Positions 39,301 through 50,739 of a DNA stretch of 64,000 nt are shown one piece after another (position 1 is the first letter of the stretch; the number at the start of each line of letters is the position of its first letter). Source of the stretch: Apteryx mantelli (lineage: Eukaryota > Chordata > Aves > Apterygiformes > Apterygidae). Location: contig NC_089979.1 in the NCBI RefSeq assembly GCF_036417845.1, positions 45,764,775 to 45,828,774 of the forward strand. The letters run 5' to 3'. A program made the position numbers and the translations under genes. The notes under the pieces were generated by a model. That model worked only from the letters and a program-made list of their open reading frames with translations, was not told where the DNA came from and ran no database searches.

Positions 39301-42300
39301 AAGGTAAAAAAAGCAAGCAGAGGAATAGAACTCCATAAGAAGATAAATTAAATAGTCCACCACTCTTCAGTGGAAAGAGACAATAGATGGAAGATAAGAT
39401 AGAAGTCTATAAAACCCTGAATGGTAATGCAAAGAGGAAGATGAACAATTACATTCTGGTTCACACTGCCCAGACAGCAAGGAACACTCAATAAAATTGT
39501 CAGACAGCAAGTTTAAAACACAGAGTGGGGATAACCTTTACATGAACTGTTTAATCAAGGTGTTGGATTTGCTGTCACAGAATGTTTAGAGGATACTACA
39601 ATATTAATTATTTCAAAAAGAGAATAGTAAAATTCATGGAGCATTGCCTTGTAGAAAATGATAATATGGATGCAACCTCTGGCTCAGAAAATATATAACT
39701 TGATGACAGCTGTAAATGAGGAAGATATACCAAGGGAAGGGCCAGGTAGATTTGCTGAACTTCATCTACATTTTCCCTAAGTATCTTCCACTTTCCGCTG
39801 CTAGGCAAACCAGGTGTATTTTTTCTGAGATCCAGTATGGATGGCAGTTGTTATCATACTTTTCTATCTATGCACCACAGCTGTCAGGCATAACCATTCT
39901 AGATCATGTCCTTCCAGCAGAGTTCTAATTAAAATCAAGTATAACGAATGGATGAGAATTGCCATTTTTGAAAAAATACTAATCGATTTCGCACTGTTTA
40001 GGAATTAGGCTCTGCTAGTTAGATAGTGTTCGTTAATAAATTTTCAAATTCCTGTGAGAAAATCTACACCAATACATGCACTTTAGCAGTCTCCTATTTG
40101 TGTTATTTCCTGTTTATCATTCTTGTATACTTCCTCATACACTTTTACAGTGCTTCTTCCATTTGTCCCCCTTTTTCTTTACCTCACTTAACAGTCCCTG
40201 TGACCTCATACTCTCAGATCAAACTGAATGCATGGAAGTTGTTTTTCTTTTGTACCACATAGCAAGACCCATTTTGGCTAGTTATAGATTCGTCCTTTCC
40301 ATTTATAGAATCCTCTTTACGGTATGTCATTATTATCCCATTATTTTTTAGGCATGTGCGTGCTATATTTTCATACCTTTGTAGATAATCAGAAAGATCT
40401 TGTCATCCTTCCCAGTTAAGAAATTAGAGCACAGCAACACTGTAAGCAGCAGAAGTTTATTCCTCAAAGAATATTTAGCATTTATCAATTTCTACCCAAT
40501 GGCCCTGAATACTTAGCTATTACACTGGATTCATAGACTTCAAAAGCCCTACATTGAATTATATATCTTTATTGCCTTTATTCAAATTATTAGCATGAAA
40601 ATGAAACTCCAAAGGGATGCGCATTTCTACTAGTTTTTGGATTATGGGAGAGAAACTATATGTAATTAAATCCTCTTAACGGCTTTGTATTTGGATGAAA
40701 TTTAATCAGGTTAGTCCCTAGTGCTTAGCACTTAGCACCACCAAGAACGCCGAAGAACAGCCATATTTTTTAACTTTCATGCTGTCGTTTATACGGTTTC
40801 AGCAACATGAACTTTTAATGCCATTATTGTGAAATGCTGTGAGATGCTCCCACTCTGCCACCCAGCCTGGGCAAGCTCACTCGGCTACCCAGGGTGGTAG
40901 ATCCAGAGCTTAGAAAATATTTGCTGTTAGAGCAAAGTCCCCAAGACAGCTTAGTCAACTGGATTGTGCTTGAAGTATTGGCATATACTGGGCACAAAAT
41001 TTTCCCTTCCCCAGAGGACTAAGAAGCTATGGTTTCCACCTTATTCCTACTGCCCTCTTTCATTTCCTTTCAAATTTGTAAGTAAGCTGGCCAGGCTGGG
41101 AGGACAGGCAGTGTCCAAGACATTTGCCTCCTTTCTTGCCCACCTACTAATCTTTCTTTCTATTATTGTTAGCCTTTGGCTGTGTTTGTGCAGAGAGAAA
41201 GTACAAAATGAAGTGCAGCTGCTTTATGAAAAGATCCCAGCAATACTTGTGAAATCAGCATCAGAACCATGTGTTTCTACCCCACTTTAGTTTACACCAT
41301 AGTGTTTCCATATATTATGCTTTGCCTTTAATATCGACAATAGTTAGCCAAAACTGCAAGCCACTTAGCAATTTCTCATGCAAAAAGCATAAGGCTGTTG
41401 GATATGTGCCCACAGAAAAAAAGTTTATCACCTGCTAGGAGAGGGGAGCAGAGACAACAAACCTCTGAACGCCAGCAAAGCTTCTTCTAGCAGTCTGCCA
41501 TGTGCTTTGCTGTCAATGAATCATCCCAATACTGTGAGACATAATGACTTTTCAAACTGCTGCAGATCAAAAAAATGCCTCATGAGCATGTAGGGAGCAT
41601 CAGGTAGATGGCTCAGACGATACCTGCTGCATCAGCCCCACATACCTTGTTCACCTCAGTGAGTCAAAACCTTGAAAGTTGCAATTTTATGCCAGTTTAG
41701 GAAGAGAAAGGAGCTGATCGAAGTGAGTTCTCTTGTTTCTCATTGTGGACAGCCTGTTCACTTTTTTGACTCTTCTTTGCATTCTTAATAGGCCTGACCA
41801 AAAGCTTCTTCTGAAATAAAGATCCTGAAATAAGGATTGTCATGAAAGTTCAATCACAATTTTGGGCCACTGACATCACCAGAAATTTTGCCACTGGTTT
41901 CAACAGAACTAGGATTTCACCTTCAGCTATTGCTTGCAGACATCTCTGGCTCTCCTGATGAATGACCATTTCACTCCTTTGCTCTGTAAACCTGTGGAGC
42001 AGGAGTGTCCCCCTCTTTTTCTTGTCTGCCATTCCTTTGTCAGAGGAACTGTGTCTCAGTGTGTGTATGCACACTGCTTGGAACAATGAGTCCTCACATC
42101 AGCTAGAGTAAGGTCTAATGTAATATAAAAAATAGTACACTCCAGCGAGGAACAGGATGTGGTAATAAAGAGATTTGAGGAAGCCCATGCCATGAGTGAG
42201 ATCTAACTTGACTCTATTCCTTTGCTTTTTTGTGGGGAAAAAAAAAAAACTCAATTCCTTCCCCCTGAAAATGTCACTGCTTCAACTCACCATTTGTTTC

Positions 42301-45300
42301 TGATTAATGTCTAGGCTTTACCTTGGCATTTACATTGCAGTAGAAGCCTTTATCCTGTCTTCACAGTCTGGTCCATAAACAGTATCTTTTAAATACACAA
42401 TACACTGAGGTATACCAGAGTAAACGCAGCTTCCACTGAGTGTTTTAATTTAAAAAAAATCCAGTGAGTGAATGAATACTGTGTTATGAAAGTGGAGTTC
42501 TCATAACTGGATAGTGCACCTCATACATCCTAGTAGCTAAGATAGTCAGGTGAATGCATTCAAGCAGAAATCCCTAGTTTAAAAGCAATTGCCTGAGCCC
42601 ACTTCTTGCTTTAAGACTAATCAGTTAATTTTATTTCTGCATAAATGATTTCAATATTTGGGTGGACAAGTTAAAGAGAAACATATAAATGTGAGAAAAT
42701 AAGAACCTTTTACTCAGACAAGTAGGATTTTCTTTCTGTGAGTAATACTTTAAAAGTAAATATTATATCTCCAAAACCCATTTCCATAGATAATTTTGCT
42801 CATAAAGTGAGTGTTTGGCTGTCTGCATCTATATCTGGCCAACTAATCATGAGATACAGATTTTCTTTTGAAGCAGGCATCTCTGAAAACGTAGGAGGGG
42901 GAGGCACATGATCCTTTAGAAATACGAGATGAAGGTCATGAGGTATTTGCCTGCATTAGCCATCTTTGTAGCACATTATTACATTTCTAGGAGCAAAAGT
43001 ATCTATATCAGGAATGCTTTACAACATTTTTATTCCTCTACACTGAGCATTGGAGGCTGCAACTGTAGCTACATTATTGTGCCCTTAAGAAGTCTGAGAG
43101 TTATTCCCCATTGAGTATTGCTTTCTCCTTTCTCCTCTCTTTTTCCTCCTTAGTAATATTTTTATTTTTCATGCTATTTCCAGCTTTTTTCACTCATTTT
43201 CTCAGAATTATGAATTTCTTTTAGTTGAAAATTAATAGCTATACAAGAAGCATTTATCATGAGCCGTTTACAAGTGTATTAGAAATGGACTGTCAAGGAG
43301 TTGAAATATGTTTTCCAGAAATCTGAACAATATAGTGTTGGGAATAAACTTGGGAACAAAAACTTCCTACTTATTTTGGAATCCCATGTCAAGACTGTGG
43401 GAGTCCAAGCACAACAGCTAAAAGCCAACACAAACAACAAAGCGAGGCTATTACACTATGAATCAGGGGTCATTCGTTTTAGCTATTTCTGGATGTGTAG
43501 TAGACTTTGAACAGACAGGGTGGCCAGGTTCTTTTGCCAAATGTGTTTGAAATGGATAATCATACCACAATCCAGAATAAAAACATGTCACTCTATTCCA
43601 GAAATGTCAGGAGGGGACTGCAAAAATGATCTGAGCACAAGGGAAACAGGCAGACACAGCTGGCATACGATGGCATTAGAGGAGTTTAGAGCATCAGTTT
43701 TAATGAGACTCTACCCTGGGGTTTGGGCTGTTTTTTTTTTTTTCCTCTCGTTATTTTGCACCACTCCTGGGTGCCTTGAACATTTTAACTGAGGAAAAGA
43801 AACACATTTTAAGGCATATCATCAAAGAAAATCACATTAGGAGTGTGCAGTCAATTCCTGAGGCCTGGTTTAGCTTTCATTCAAACTCTTACTAGTGCCA
43901 ATGCAATTTGCGTTTCGTAAAAACTGAATTAGAGTATGAGGATTTTCTTCATTAGTGGCCAAATCAGTTCTGAATGTGCGGTCTCCAAAGGCAGCCTCTA
44001 GAACCGTGTATACTATGATACAGGACTCTGATTTTTCACCATTCTCCTGGATTTATGCTAATTAATAAAAAGTAGTCCAAAAGGCAAATAGTTTGAATGG
44101 AAGAAAACAAATCCAGAGAAATGGGCAAGTATCCCAAAGTCTCAATGGCATTTTGATACCTCCCATTGAAAGCCAATGCTTCTTTCCAAAATGTTACTTA
44201 TAGGCACAGTGCAAACCTTATTTTTCATTATGGCATCTCCATTGGTCCTGGATATGTTCTGGAAATGTCTGTTTAAATCTGCAAATGCTTTATTTTATAA
44301 CAAATTATATATTTTTTTAAATGTCATGAAATGATAGCCTTTCGAAATAACAAATCACTCCTGAAAACTTTCATGGGAAAGGATGTTACGATTAGTATCT
44401 TTTCTATTCAAATTCCCAACAGGAAAGCAAATATATCTTTAGATTATCAAAGTTACTTTGGGATCATTTAAGCAAAGAGTCCCCAAAATTCATATCAGCA
44501 ACCAAATTTTAATGATGATAACTTTTCCAAAAGCGGATGCAAAATTGCCATTGAAGAGTAAATTAAACATAAAATGCAGAATTGTGGGAAGAACTTCACA
44601 AGCACATGTCAAGCTGAGCCACTCTTGTTGCTTCAAAAAGGGTAAAACAGGCTGAAGATGTTCATTTTTTTTTATTATTTTTACATTGTACACAAAATCT
44701 TTCAAAATGACTTTTTTCCATTTTGAAGTAGGCCAATATTTAAAGAAATGTTAAAGGCTAATCTAAAATCAAATATTTTGCTCAAAGATAACCCATTTTA
44801 TTATGAGCATAATTATTAAAATTATTGATAGTTTTGTTTAATTTTATGGGGGTTTTATGATTTTTGAATTAGTCTACAAAATTCCTTCTTTGCCCAGCTC
44901 TCTTTGGCTTTGGCTCATTCTCTTCCCTTTCCCTATTAGTGAAGCTCCCCCTTTTCTTGGCTGTGCTCATCTGGGGAATGTCTGTTATCCTTTGGCCTGC
45001 ACAACACTTATTTTGTATGACACAAAGAACTGAAAAATACTTGCTCTGTTCCTATTCACCGTATTCTATAGTGGGAGGAAAAACAAGGAAGAGCCTTTGT
45101 TAGGGACCAACCAATTTAGTGGACCATTCCCATCAGCAAATGCTCTAGGGATCATAGTTAGAGAAATGTTGCTTTGAGCCCTTAACTGGAACCAAACCAG
45201 AGATGACAGCAAATAAAATAAGTGGCCAAGATTTGCAAAAGTAGCTTTCCCCTCTGATTTCAAGCAAGCCATTATAACCTTTCAAAGCAATATATATTTC

Positions 45301-48300
45301 TCTCCAGTGTCTTGCAGCAAGATATTCTGCCTGGCTTTTGCAGTCTTTTCTGATTCTGCTTAACTTGCCTTGCTAGTGCATTTGGTTTTATGTGTATCTT
45401 ACCTTTGCTAAAATGTTTGTCTTCTCCTCATAGCTGGATTTCACTCATGTAAAGGAATTGCAAGCTTTTTACTGCATTTGAAACCACACAGATAGAATTT
45501 AATAAGATTCATTACTGCAAATCATAATTATTGGTTAAACCTTTAATTTAGGCCTTAAACTAATTAATTTTTACAGATAACAATGGCAACCACGTGTGGT
45601 GATCTGCACTGAAATATACACATAGCTTCCCAGAGCCATATTTCATTCCTCATTTTCTGTTTTGTTTTTCATGCTCCCTCTAATTTATTTTATCCAAAAG
45701 CATTGCATGTTGTTTATCACTTCCAAATAACCCTCCTGAAACATATTATCTTTTTGACTAGACTTGCAGGGAGGATGGGCCCAACACTGCAAGCTCTTTG
45801 GCTTCTCTCCGAGAATTAGTGGTTTCATGTTAGTAATTTGATTTGAAATAAATAACAAAGCTTATGCTTCTGAATAATGAGTTTAGAAGGAAGAATAACA
45901 CAGTATTGTGCATAAGCTGCATGCATTTAATTCCTACATGCTGTTTTCATCTTCCTTGCAAAATGTAAGCTTTATAGTAAAAATTATGGGGTTTTGCTAT
46001 TTTTTATCAAATAAAACCCCCTTTTCCCTTTGTAATCAGTGAGGTGAAGCCAAACAGAAGTATCATGGAAAAAAACATTGTCTCAACTGCTTGTGTTTAG
46101 CTTTCATAACTGTAAATGTCAAAGCCTCTATTGACTATTCAATCACTTACTTTTAAGGGTAGTCCAACCTAGGCAAAACTGCACCTCTCTGTTTCTGAAA
46201 CCTCCTTTTTACCACCATACATAGCTTCAGCCCTCAATCCCTTACCGCTACCAATAAAAACACTTATGGCTAGAAGATTGCAGCTTGCACTTAGTGCAGT
46301 AAGTGAGGCAACAAAAGGCAATAACACACAACAGCATTGCTTGTTAACAGAAGTGCTCCAGACACTTTGCTGCCGCTGCCTAAAGCATATGCCCCACATT
46401 TGGCCAGAGGCTCTAAGCCCCTGTTACTGAAACTGATCTTCTTTATACACAGAAGTGATTTTTCCAAGCAATGCGCATAACAACGAAAAAGCAAACTTCA
46501 TATGGTTTCCAAATTGAGTGAACTGTTGCCCTTTGGAGGTTTTTGCGCCACATGAGTGTTTTGTGAGACACTCATTTCAGCCACATGTCTTGCTGTTTCC
46601 AGTCCCAGGAGGCCCAGGTGCTGAAACATCTGGCAGAGAAGAGAGAACATGAACGAGAAGTGCTTCAAAAGGCTTTGGAGGAGAACAACAACTTCAGCAA
46701 AATGGCAGAGGAAAAGCTGATACTGAAAATGGAACAGATCAAAGAAAACCGTGAAGCTAATTTAGCTGCTCTTATTGAACGTCTCCAAGAAAAGGTAACT
46801 GCACCATCACTCCTCACCTTAGACTAGAGAGGAAAGTCTAATCAATATTTTGAAGAGACATTGTGGAGTAGCTCTTTTCTCAATTGCTAAATTTGAGGGA
46901 TTTTTATAAGTCAGAGCCCCTGGTGCCTATCTAAAACACAACTCACTTGTGAAAAAAACTAAACTTTTCTATAACTGTATCACCGACTCTGCTGTTCCCT
47001 GCCCCTGCTCTTAATCTTGGTGTAGGATTTTTGTGCTGGCTGAGATCCACATCTTTCTTTATTCTTATGGGGTTACAAAGGCAAAGGTCCAGTGTCAAAA
47101 GGAGAAAGCAAGCCAAAGATAGGTTGATTTTCTAGCTTATAAGAAGGCACTGTGAACAAATTAAAGGTCACTTGTGTTTAGATTTTGGCTTTTAAGAAAG
47201 GTCAGTGACCAAATTAAACAGTTGTCGTGTGGGTTTAGTTCTTGGCTTCTCAGAAGGGAAAGATGGAAAAATAGGGAAAAAAAGCTTTCTTATGCATCAA
47301 AAGCTTTCTTATACATCTTCTGTAAGTCTTGTGACTAAAAGAGAGTAAATTCTCTTTTGGAGACCTTTGGTAGAGCGAGAAGAATTCCCTTTAGGAAAGA
47401 GGTAAATCCCAAACACCACGGTGCAGGACTGAGTGTGCTCTTCCCCAGAGCAGCCCTTCCAACCAAGAGAAGGAAACCTGAGGATAAAGATTTAGCAGTG
47501 ATAATATTTTTTAATTGGGTCTGCAGGAATGATTACTTGTTCCTGTCAACAATGAACTGTCTAATATACTAGCAAACAGACTTACACAGAAAAATCTCTT
47601 ACAGTTGTTTTCAATGAAAACGGGTGTCCTTTTGAGATCTTTTCAGTAAGGCCCTGTCCTTCTTCAGTGGAGACAAAAGTATCCTTTCAGAGAGGAGGAA
47701 AAAACAAGAGTTTCCCAAAGGATGATGTTACTAGAGAACATGCAAACTTGATAATTCTTGAGCTTGAAAATTGTGCCCGAATTAGTTGACATTTTTGCAT
47801 TAGATTAGTATGTGGGCACATATCCCAAAGCTTATGAAAACAAAGGAAAAAGCCAATTAGTCATCCTTGAGGTACTAAAAGGAAATGTGAAGGACAGCTG
47901 GAGCATCTCTGTGTACTAGATTAATGCTAACAACATTAAGACTGTCAAGCCCCTTTTCCTCGGAAATGTGATGGTATACCGTTGCATGAAATCCAAAGAA
48001 TGCTTCTGAGCAAAGATGATAATAACATATTTGGGAACCTTTGTACAGACCAGAAATTAATAATTGTGTTACTACTACTTGAACAAACACAAAAGCCAAC
48101 TCTGCATATGCAGGAAAAGATGAAGTGAGATATCTGTGTTTAAGTCTTCAAAACTGACCCACAAATGTGGATGCCCCCAGGTTTTGGTGTCTAGAAGCAC
48201 CCAGTATCAAGGTAATTTCTATATACTGCCATCAACAGGAGCTCCAAGGAACAAGACCCTTAGAAAATCTGGAGCTCAGAATTACAGATTATATAAGAAA

Positions 48301-49489
48301 ATGTGATCTACAGATTCAGTTGATGCAGTAAGCTGTCTTGGCCTGTGATCCACAGTCCAGCTCAGACAATGAAAAGATTCCTATTGATTTCAGTGAAATT
48401 TTGACCAATCCCCATAAAAGACCCTCTAATATTTATAAATACCTAGGGGCTATCTTAAATTGAAGTCTGCTAGGATGGATATTTGCTTTTATAGTCACCT
48501 TGTTATGTTTGCTGTTGCACTGTCAGCAGCAGGGGTGGTTTCAGGGATTAGACACAAGGAAGGTAAAAGTCTGATAGTCCGACAGTTGAAAAGAACAGAG
48601 GTATAAACTAAAAACCCTGAAACCCAAGAGCTGCCAGAAATAATATAGTTTTATAAACACCATGAGTGGAACATTCCTAAATGTACTTGACAGTTGTTGT
48701 TCCTGACCACAGGCCCATTTCCACAGAAGTATCTGAATATACAGTGGCTCGAATAAGTCTAAAATAATTATGAACTGTTTCTGTAAAAGGGAAGACAACA
48801 TGGCTAAAGGTGAACAGAAGAGCTTAGCACTGAAGTTTGCTAATAGCTCCCCTACTACCTCAGAGCTGGAGAAGGCACCAAGAGGACAGCTAGCCTCATC
48901 ATTTGATCTAAGGGGATGTTTGAGGTACTCAGATTGACCCATCTGGGTGGAACTAAATTCTGCAACCTTTAATTATGGTTCCTAAAAACTACAGATAATA
49001 TAGTAACTATCACATCTTCTGCATACAGTGTGCAAGCAAGGAATTCAAGCCCATTCATCCTTCTCTATATTTGATTTTTTGGTAACATTTAGGAAGTCAA
49101 AAGGAAATGTGGGCATATGGCACATTTCATGTAGCAAGCACCAGCTCTCAGTGTGGGCCCTTACAAGGAAACTCTTTCAGGTGCTGAGGCCTATATCAGA
49201 TATAAGACTGTGCTCTGGAACTTAAGCACAATGTAAGCACACAGCATGCCTTGGGCTGGCCTGGTGGAGGCCACCACTCCTGAGTTGCAGCCCATAAAGA
49301 TGGTTGTGCTGTGAAACAAGTTTTGCACAGACGTGAAATGCACAGCCTTAAAGGGGTTGTCATCAGAAGCCTCCCTGGGAACATAGAATGAGAACGAGGT
49401 TTGATTTTTGCCTTCTTGATGTTTTCCAGGAGAGGCATGCTGCAGAGGTCCGTAGAAACAAGGAGCTCCAGGTGGAACTGTCTGGCTGA
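9355..49489 (+). CDS. STMN2: Stathmin-2 (SCG10), complete gene, five coding exons
   Basis: The joined coding segments 9355-9373, 36047-36142, 36796-36968, 46603-46794 and 49430-49489 give 540 nt, which is 179 residues plus TGA, the standard STMN2 length. Stathmin-2 is a neuronal phosphoprotein on Golgi-derived vesicles and growth-cone membranes. It binds two tubulin heterodimers and promotes microtubule dynamics during axon growth and regeneration. Visible parts are an N-terminal anchor with Cys22 and Cys24 (palmitoylation sites in the family), a linker with the known phosphosites Ser50, Ser62, Ser73 and Ser97, and a charged alpha-helical stathmin-like domain from about residue 39 to 179. Intron phases are 1, 1, 0 and 0, and every junction is GT-AG. 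The first ATG has a CACC context and begins the family's conserved MAKTAMAYKEK. Nothing is truncated. The paralogues STMN1, STMN3 and STMN4 are excluded by the N-terminal sequence and length. Confidence 0.98.
9690..10510. promoter_or_regulatory. Second CpG island, 5' end of STMN2 intron 1
   Basis: About 800 bp, beginning roughly 320 bp after exon 1, are CpG-dense. They include an extreme tract at about 9866-9960 of CGGGGCGCGG-type repeats and a second G-rich block at about 10315-10380. Open frames of up to 234 codons on both strands here are composition artefacts (runs of R, A, P and G). It probably belongs to the promoter domain of STMN2; an antisense or alternative start inside it is possible but unproven. 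Confidence 0.75.
10617..10688. repeat. Degenerate GATATA/GATATACA microsatellite
   Basis: About 70 bp are made of imperfect GATATA and ATATAGATATAC units, directly downstream of the second CpG island. It is a simple repeat inside intron 1. Confidence 0.85.
14405..14475 (+). mobile_element. Possible ancient dispersed repeat fragment
   Basis: GTTCAGCACTTCTGAGAAAA followed by TCAAGCCCTAGGTGTCTTA recalls a widespread amniote repeat with 'cagcacttctgaaaatcaggcc... taggtgcc'. Only about 70 bp are recognisable and the family is not certain. Confidence 0.3.
15839..15876. repeat. Perfect 19-bp tandem duplication, intron 1
   Basis: The unit ATGGTAGACGCCAAGATTC is present twice without any difference. 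Perfect identity suggests a recent slippage event and possible length polymorphism. Confidence 0.95.
16490..16620 (+). mobile_element. Possible MIR-like SINE 3' part
   Basis: TGTCCTGACTTTCTCTTCG, TTAAGATGGAGATAATCC and ACATCAGAGGTGTGATGTGAG resemble the 'cagtttcctcatctgtaaaatggggataat... gttgtgagg' portion of MIR-like elements. Confidence 0.4.
18340..18412 (+). mobile_element. CR1/L3-like LINE tail fragment
   Basis: ATACTGGACCAGATGGTCC followed by CAGTCTGACCCTCTATTC and ATATTCTTAT matches the distal 3' tail of CR1/L3-type repeats (the 'ACTGGGCTAGATGGACC... GACCCAGTATGGC' motif). It is about 70 bp within intron 1. Confidence 0.6.
20043..20118. repeat. GATA/GACA/GAAT tetranucleotide microsatellite, intron 1
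   Basis: Imperfect GATA units at the 5' side pass into four GACA units at about 20088-20103, then GACT and GAAT units. It is a compound tetranucleotide repeat. Confidence 0.85.
22240..22685 (-). mobile_element. Old diverged CR1 LINE fragment in intron 1
   Basis: GTTGGAAGGACATCTAGAGG and TCACCTAGTCTGGCC match CR1 3'-end motifs in reverse. Further along, AGAGGAGTCTGGCTCCATC, the AGGCCATGTGCCCAGGCCCC block and GTAGTCTCACCAGCACCG also follow the CR1 ORF2 order. The coding frame is broken and there are indels, so the insertion is old. It is antisense to STMN2. Confidence 0.75.
24749..24835 (-). mobile_element. CR1 LINE 3' tip in intron 1
   Basis: CACAGAATCACAGAATCAC followed by TTTGGAAGGGACCTCTGG and AGATCATCTAGTCC is the reverse complement of the CR1 3' terminus, with tandem terminal octamers. 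Only the last 85 bp or so remain. A local repeat of AGATCATCTAG follows the tip. Confidence 0.88.
25736..25998 (+). mobile_element. MIR-like tRNA-core SINE with conserved tail, intron 1
   Basis: ACAGGAGTCAGGAGACCTGG and CACCTCTCTGTGTCATTTCA match the core and Pol III-derived head of amniote MIR-like SINEs. GAAGCTCTTTGGCACAGGAT, TGTGTTTGTACAGTATTTAG and CTACTGCAATACAATAATGA match the tail module seen in many reptile SINEs and LINEs. The element is old and sense to STMN2. It supplies the start codon of the otherwise unexplained 170-codon frame that begins at 25975. Confidence 0.6.
35140..35275 (+). mobile_element. MIR-like SINE core, end of intron 1
   Basis: GTCAGTGGCTATGGTATTGC, AGGACTCGGGGGAGCTGG, ATCTGTCATTGATCTGCC and TTTCTCAGTTATATACTGGG followed by GATGATAAC follow the MIR-like order (head, 'ctctgccactgac', 'cagtttccccatctg', 'ggataataa'). 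It is degenerate and lies about 770 bp before exon 2. Confidence 0.55.
36047..36142 (+). CDS. STMN2: STMN2 coding exon 2 (membrane-anchor module)
   Basis: The 96-nt exon follows an acceptor ending TTTCAG and precedes the donor GTGAGT at 36143. It encodes residues 7-38 plus the first base of codon 39: [18 protein letters not shown], then [13 protein letters not shown]. Cys22 and Cys24 are the residues palmitoylated in this family, and they direct the protein to Golgi and vesicle membranes. Both ends are phase 1, so the exon is a symmetric cassette. It lies only 653 bp from exon 3 but 26.7 kb from exon 1. Confidence 0.97.
36143..36795 (+). other. STMN2: STMN2 intron 2 (653 bp, phase 1)
   Basis: This short AT-rich intron has a GTGAGT donor and TGTGCAG acceptor, and a pyrimidine-rich stretch ends near 36760. 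No repeat or other element is seen. Confidence 0.95.
36796..36968 (+). CDS. STMN2: STMN2 coding exon 3 (regulatory phospho-region, start of stathmin helix)
   Basis: The 173-nt exon lies between a TGTGCAG acceptor and a GTATGT donor and encodes residues 39-96. It holds KRASGQAF (Ser50, PKA-type site), PPSPVSEAP (Ser62) and LASPKKK (Ser73). In mammals Ser62 and Ser73 are proline-directed sites used by JNK and related kinases. The beta-hairpin cap segment around [15 protein letters not shown] is the family signature and blocks the end of the tubulin protofilament. The exon ends with [17 protein letters not shown], the first turns of the long helix, in phase 0. Confidence 0.98.
36969..46602 (+). 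other. STMN2: STMN2 intron 3 (9.6 kb, phase 0)
   Basis: The donor is GTATGT and the acceptor TGTTTCCAG. It contains the CR1/L3-like fragment at 39380 and homopolymer runs such as the 15-T tract near 43727 and the A tract near 42238. The rest shows nothing I can name. Confidence 0.93.
39380..39665 (+). mobile_element. CR1/L3-like LINE ORF2 fragment in intron 3
   Basis: The order GATAGAAGTCTATAAAACCC, ACAGCAAGTTTAAAACACAG, then ACATGAACTGTTTAATCAAG and TTGCTGTCACAGAATGTTT follows the ORF2 3' region of CR1/L3-type LINEs, with many substitutions. Stops break the frame. It continues weakly to about 39700. Confidence 0.6.
46603..46794 (+). CDS. STMN2: STMN2 coding exon 4 (tubulin-binding helix repeats)
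   Basis: The 192-nt exon follows CTGTTTCCAG and precedes the donor GTAACT. It encodes residues 97-160, beginning [18 protein letters not shown] and ending ALIERLQEK. Ser97 is the fourth known phosphosite. The sequence is highly charged and has no proline, as expected for the uninterrupted helix whose two related segments each contact one tubulin dimer. Both ends are phase 0. From memory, His105 and Leu154 differ conservatively from the human residues (Gln and Ile). Confidence 0.98.
46795..49429 (+). other. STMN2: STMN2 intron 4 (2.6 kb, phase 0)
   Basis: The donor is GTAACT (weaker than consensus) and the acceptor GATGTTTTCCAG. It holds the degenerate 55-bp tandem repeat. I looked for an alternative terminal exon encoding the longer C-terminus known from a mammalian isoform and did not find one. 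Confidence 0.9.
47126..47260. repeat. Degenerate three-copy tandem repeat of about 55 bp, intron 4
   Basis: Copies begin near 47121, 47176 and 47233. Each carries a form of GTTTAGATTTTGGCTTTTAA then GAAAGGTCAGTGACCAAATT. Copies 1 and 2 share the AAATTAAA end and the third ends early. Identity is roughly 70 per cent by eye. Confidence 0.6.
49430..49489 (+). CDS. STMN2: STMN2 coding exon 5 (C-terminal end and stop)
   Basis: The acceptor GTTTTCCAG is followed by 19 codons reading [19 protein letters not shown] and a TGA at 49487-49489. This is the canonical C-terminus of stathmin-2. An alternative longer C-terminus known from a mammalian isoform (after LQEK) was not seen in the neighbouring introns or downstream. 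The exon continues into the 3' UTR. Confidence 0.96.
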   Translation, partial: ERHAAEVRRNKELQVELSG

Positions 49490-49613
49490 AAACAGCAATG
49501 GTGGATGTGACCCATCCCCACCATTAGTAAACTCCCCCTGCCTATATTATTATGGATCATGCGATATCAGTATGGGAAATGTATGACATGGTTTAAAAAA
49601 AAATCAAGAACTC

Positions 49614-49619
49614 AATAAA
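49614..49619 (+). terminator. STMN2: Proximal polyadenylation signal of STMN2
   Basis: A canonical AATAAA lies 125 bp after the stop codon in an A-rich tract, and a second AATAAA follows within about 30 bp. Use of this site would give the short transcript. There is no strong GT-rich element immediately downstream, so it may be the weaker site. Confidence 0.6.
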
Positions 49620-50733
49620 AAACTTTAAAAAAGAAACAAAAATAAAAACAAAAACAATGCGGTCTCTTTGCAGAATGATTTGCTTGATGTTTAAAAAACT
49701 TGGATCTTATTTTGTAAATACTTACATTTTTGTTAAAAAATACAAGTATTGCATTATGCAAGTTATTTCATAATCTTACATGTCCTGTAACAGGCTTCTG
49801 ATGTTGTCTATTTCCACTCAGTTGACTTTGCTGGGTTGGTTCATTTGAAGCACCTCACGTCTAACTCCATTCCCTGCGACTCTCATTCCAACCCACCAAC
49901 GAGGTCAGTAGTAGTTCTATGGTGCTAGAGACCAGCCATTGCCTAATAACCTAGAGCGCTTTGCCATCAATAAGCTTTGTTAAAGCAGTAGCTAGGTGAC
50001 AGGTATTGTGACTTCACATTCAGCTGTCCAAGACAAAAGGCTCTTAAAATGCAGTTTCTTCAAATGCAATTTGCCCTATAGGTTTCTGTAGCATGCTGTA
50101 TAATGGAAGTTAAATCACTGCGTACAATACTTGTTGCTTCTGCCTTTTGAGATGAGAGGCAGCAAACACTGCTTTGCAACAGACATGGAAGCAAGTGATA
50201 AGTCGGTTTAAGGCAAATTTAAGAGGAACATTGTAATCATCAAGCTATGACAAATTCTAAATGATACAAATGCTAATTGTAAAGTGAGCTTAATTCACCA
50301 CTTGAAAATTTATTGATGGAGCAAATAATAGCATCAAGTGGCTTTATCTGTAGATGCCATGATCTATGATACTCATCTGATGCTACCGTATTACGTGTGT
50401 AATGGTACAAAAGGCTACTGAATATTTCACCTGGAACACGTGAGCCAGTTGTTATATTTTTTTGACACTGCTGACTTCCATTTGACATGACCTTTACACT
50501 TCAGTGTTAGCCAACTCTACCTAGTGACAGACATCTAGAGCTAAGAGGGCTGAAGCAGCAGGAATGACTAGACAGGGTGCTTGTGCCAAGTACAGTATCA
50601 CCAAACCTATCACATCATCCCCCAAATAGCTGCAGTTTTGAAGTTGTCCCTACCCCCCTGGAGGTTGCTGCCTGCATATTCTACTCTTCATTAGTGCTAT
50701 TTTCCTGTATGTCATTGTGAGCAAGCTGTGATT

Positions 50734-50739
50734 AATAAA
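50734..50739 (+). terminator. STMN2: Distal polyadenylation signal of STMN2
   Basis: Canonical AATAAA followed at about 8-20 bp by a G/T-rich segment (TTGGGGTTCTGTG) and later TTGTCTGTTTT. This is the usual arrangement for an efficient 3' end. Cleavage is expected at about 50755-50762. Confidence 0.75.
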
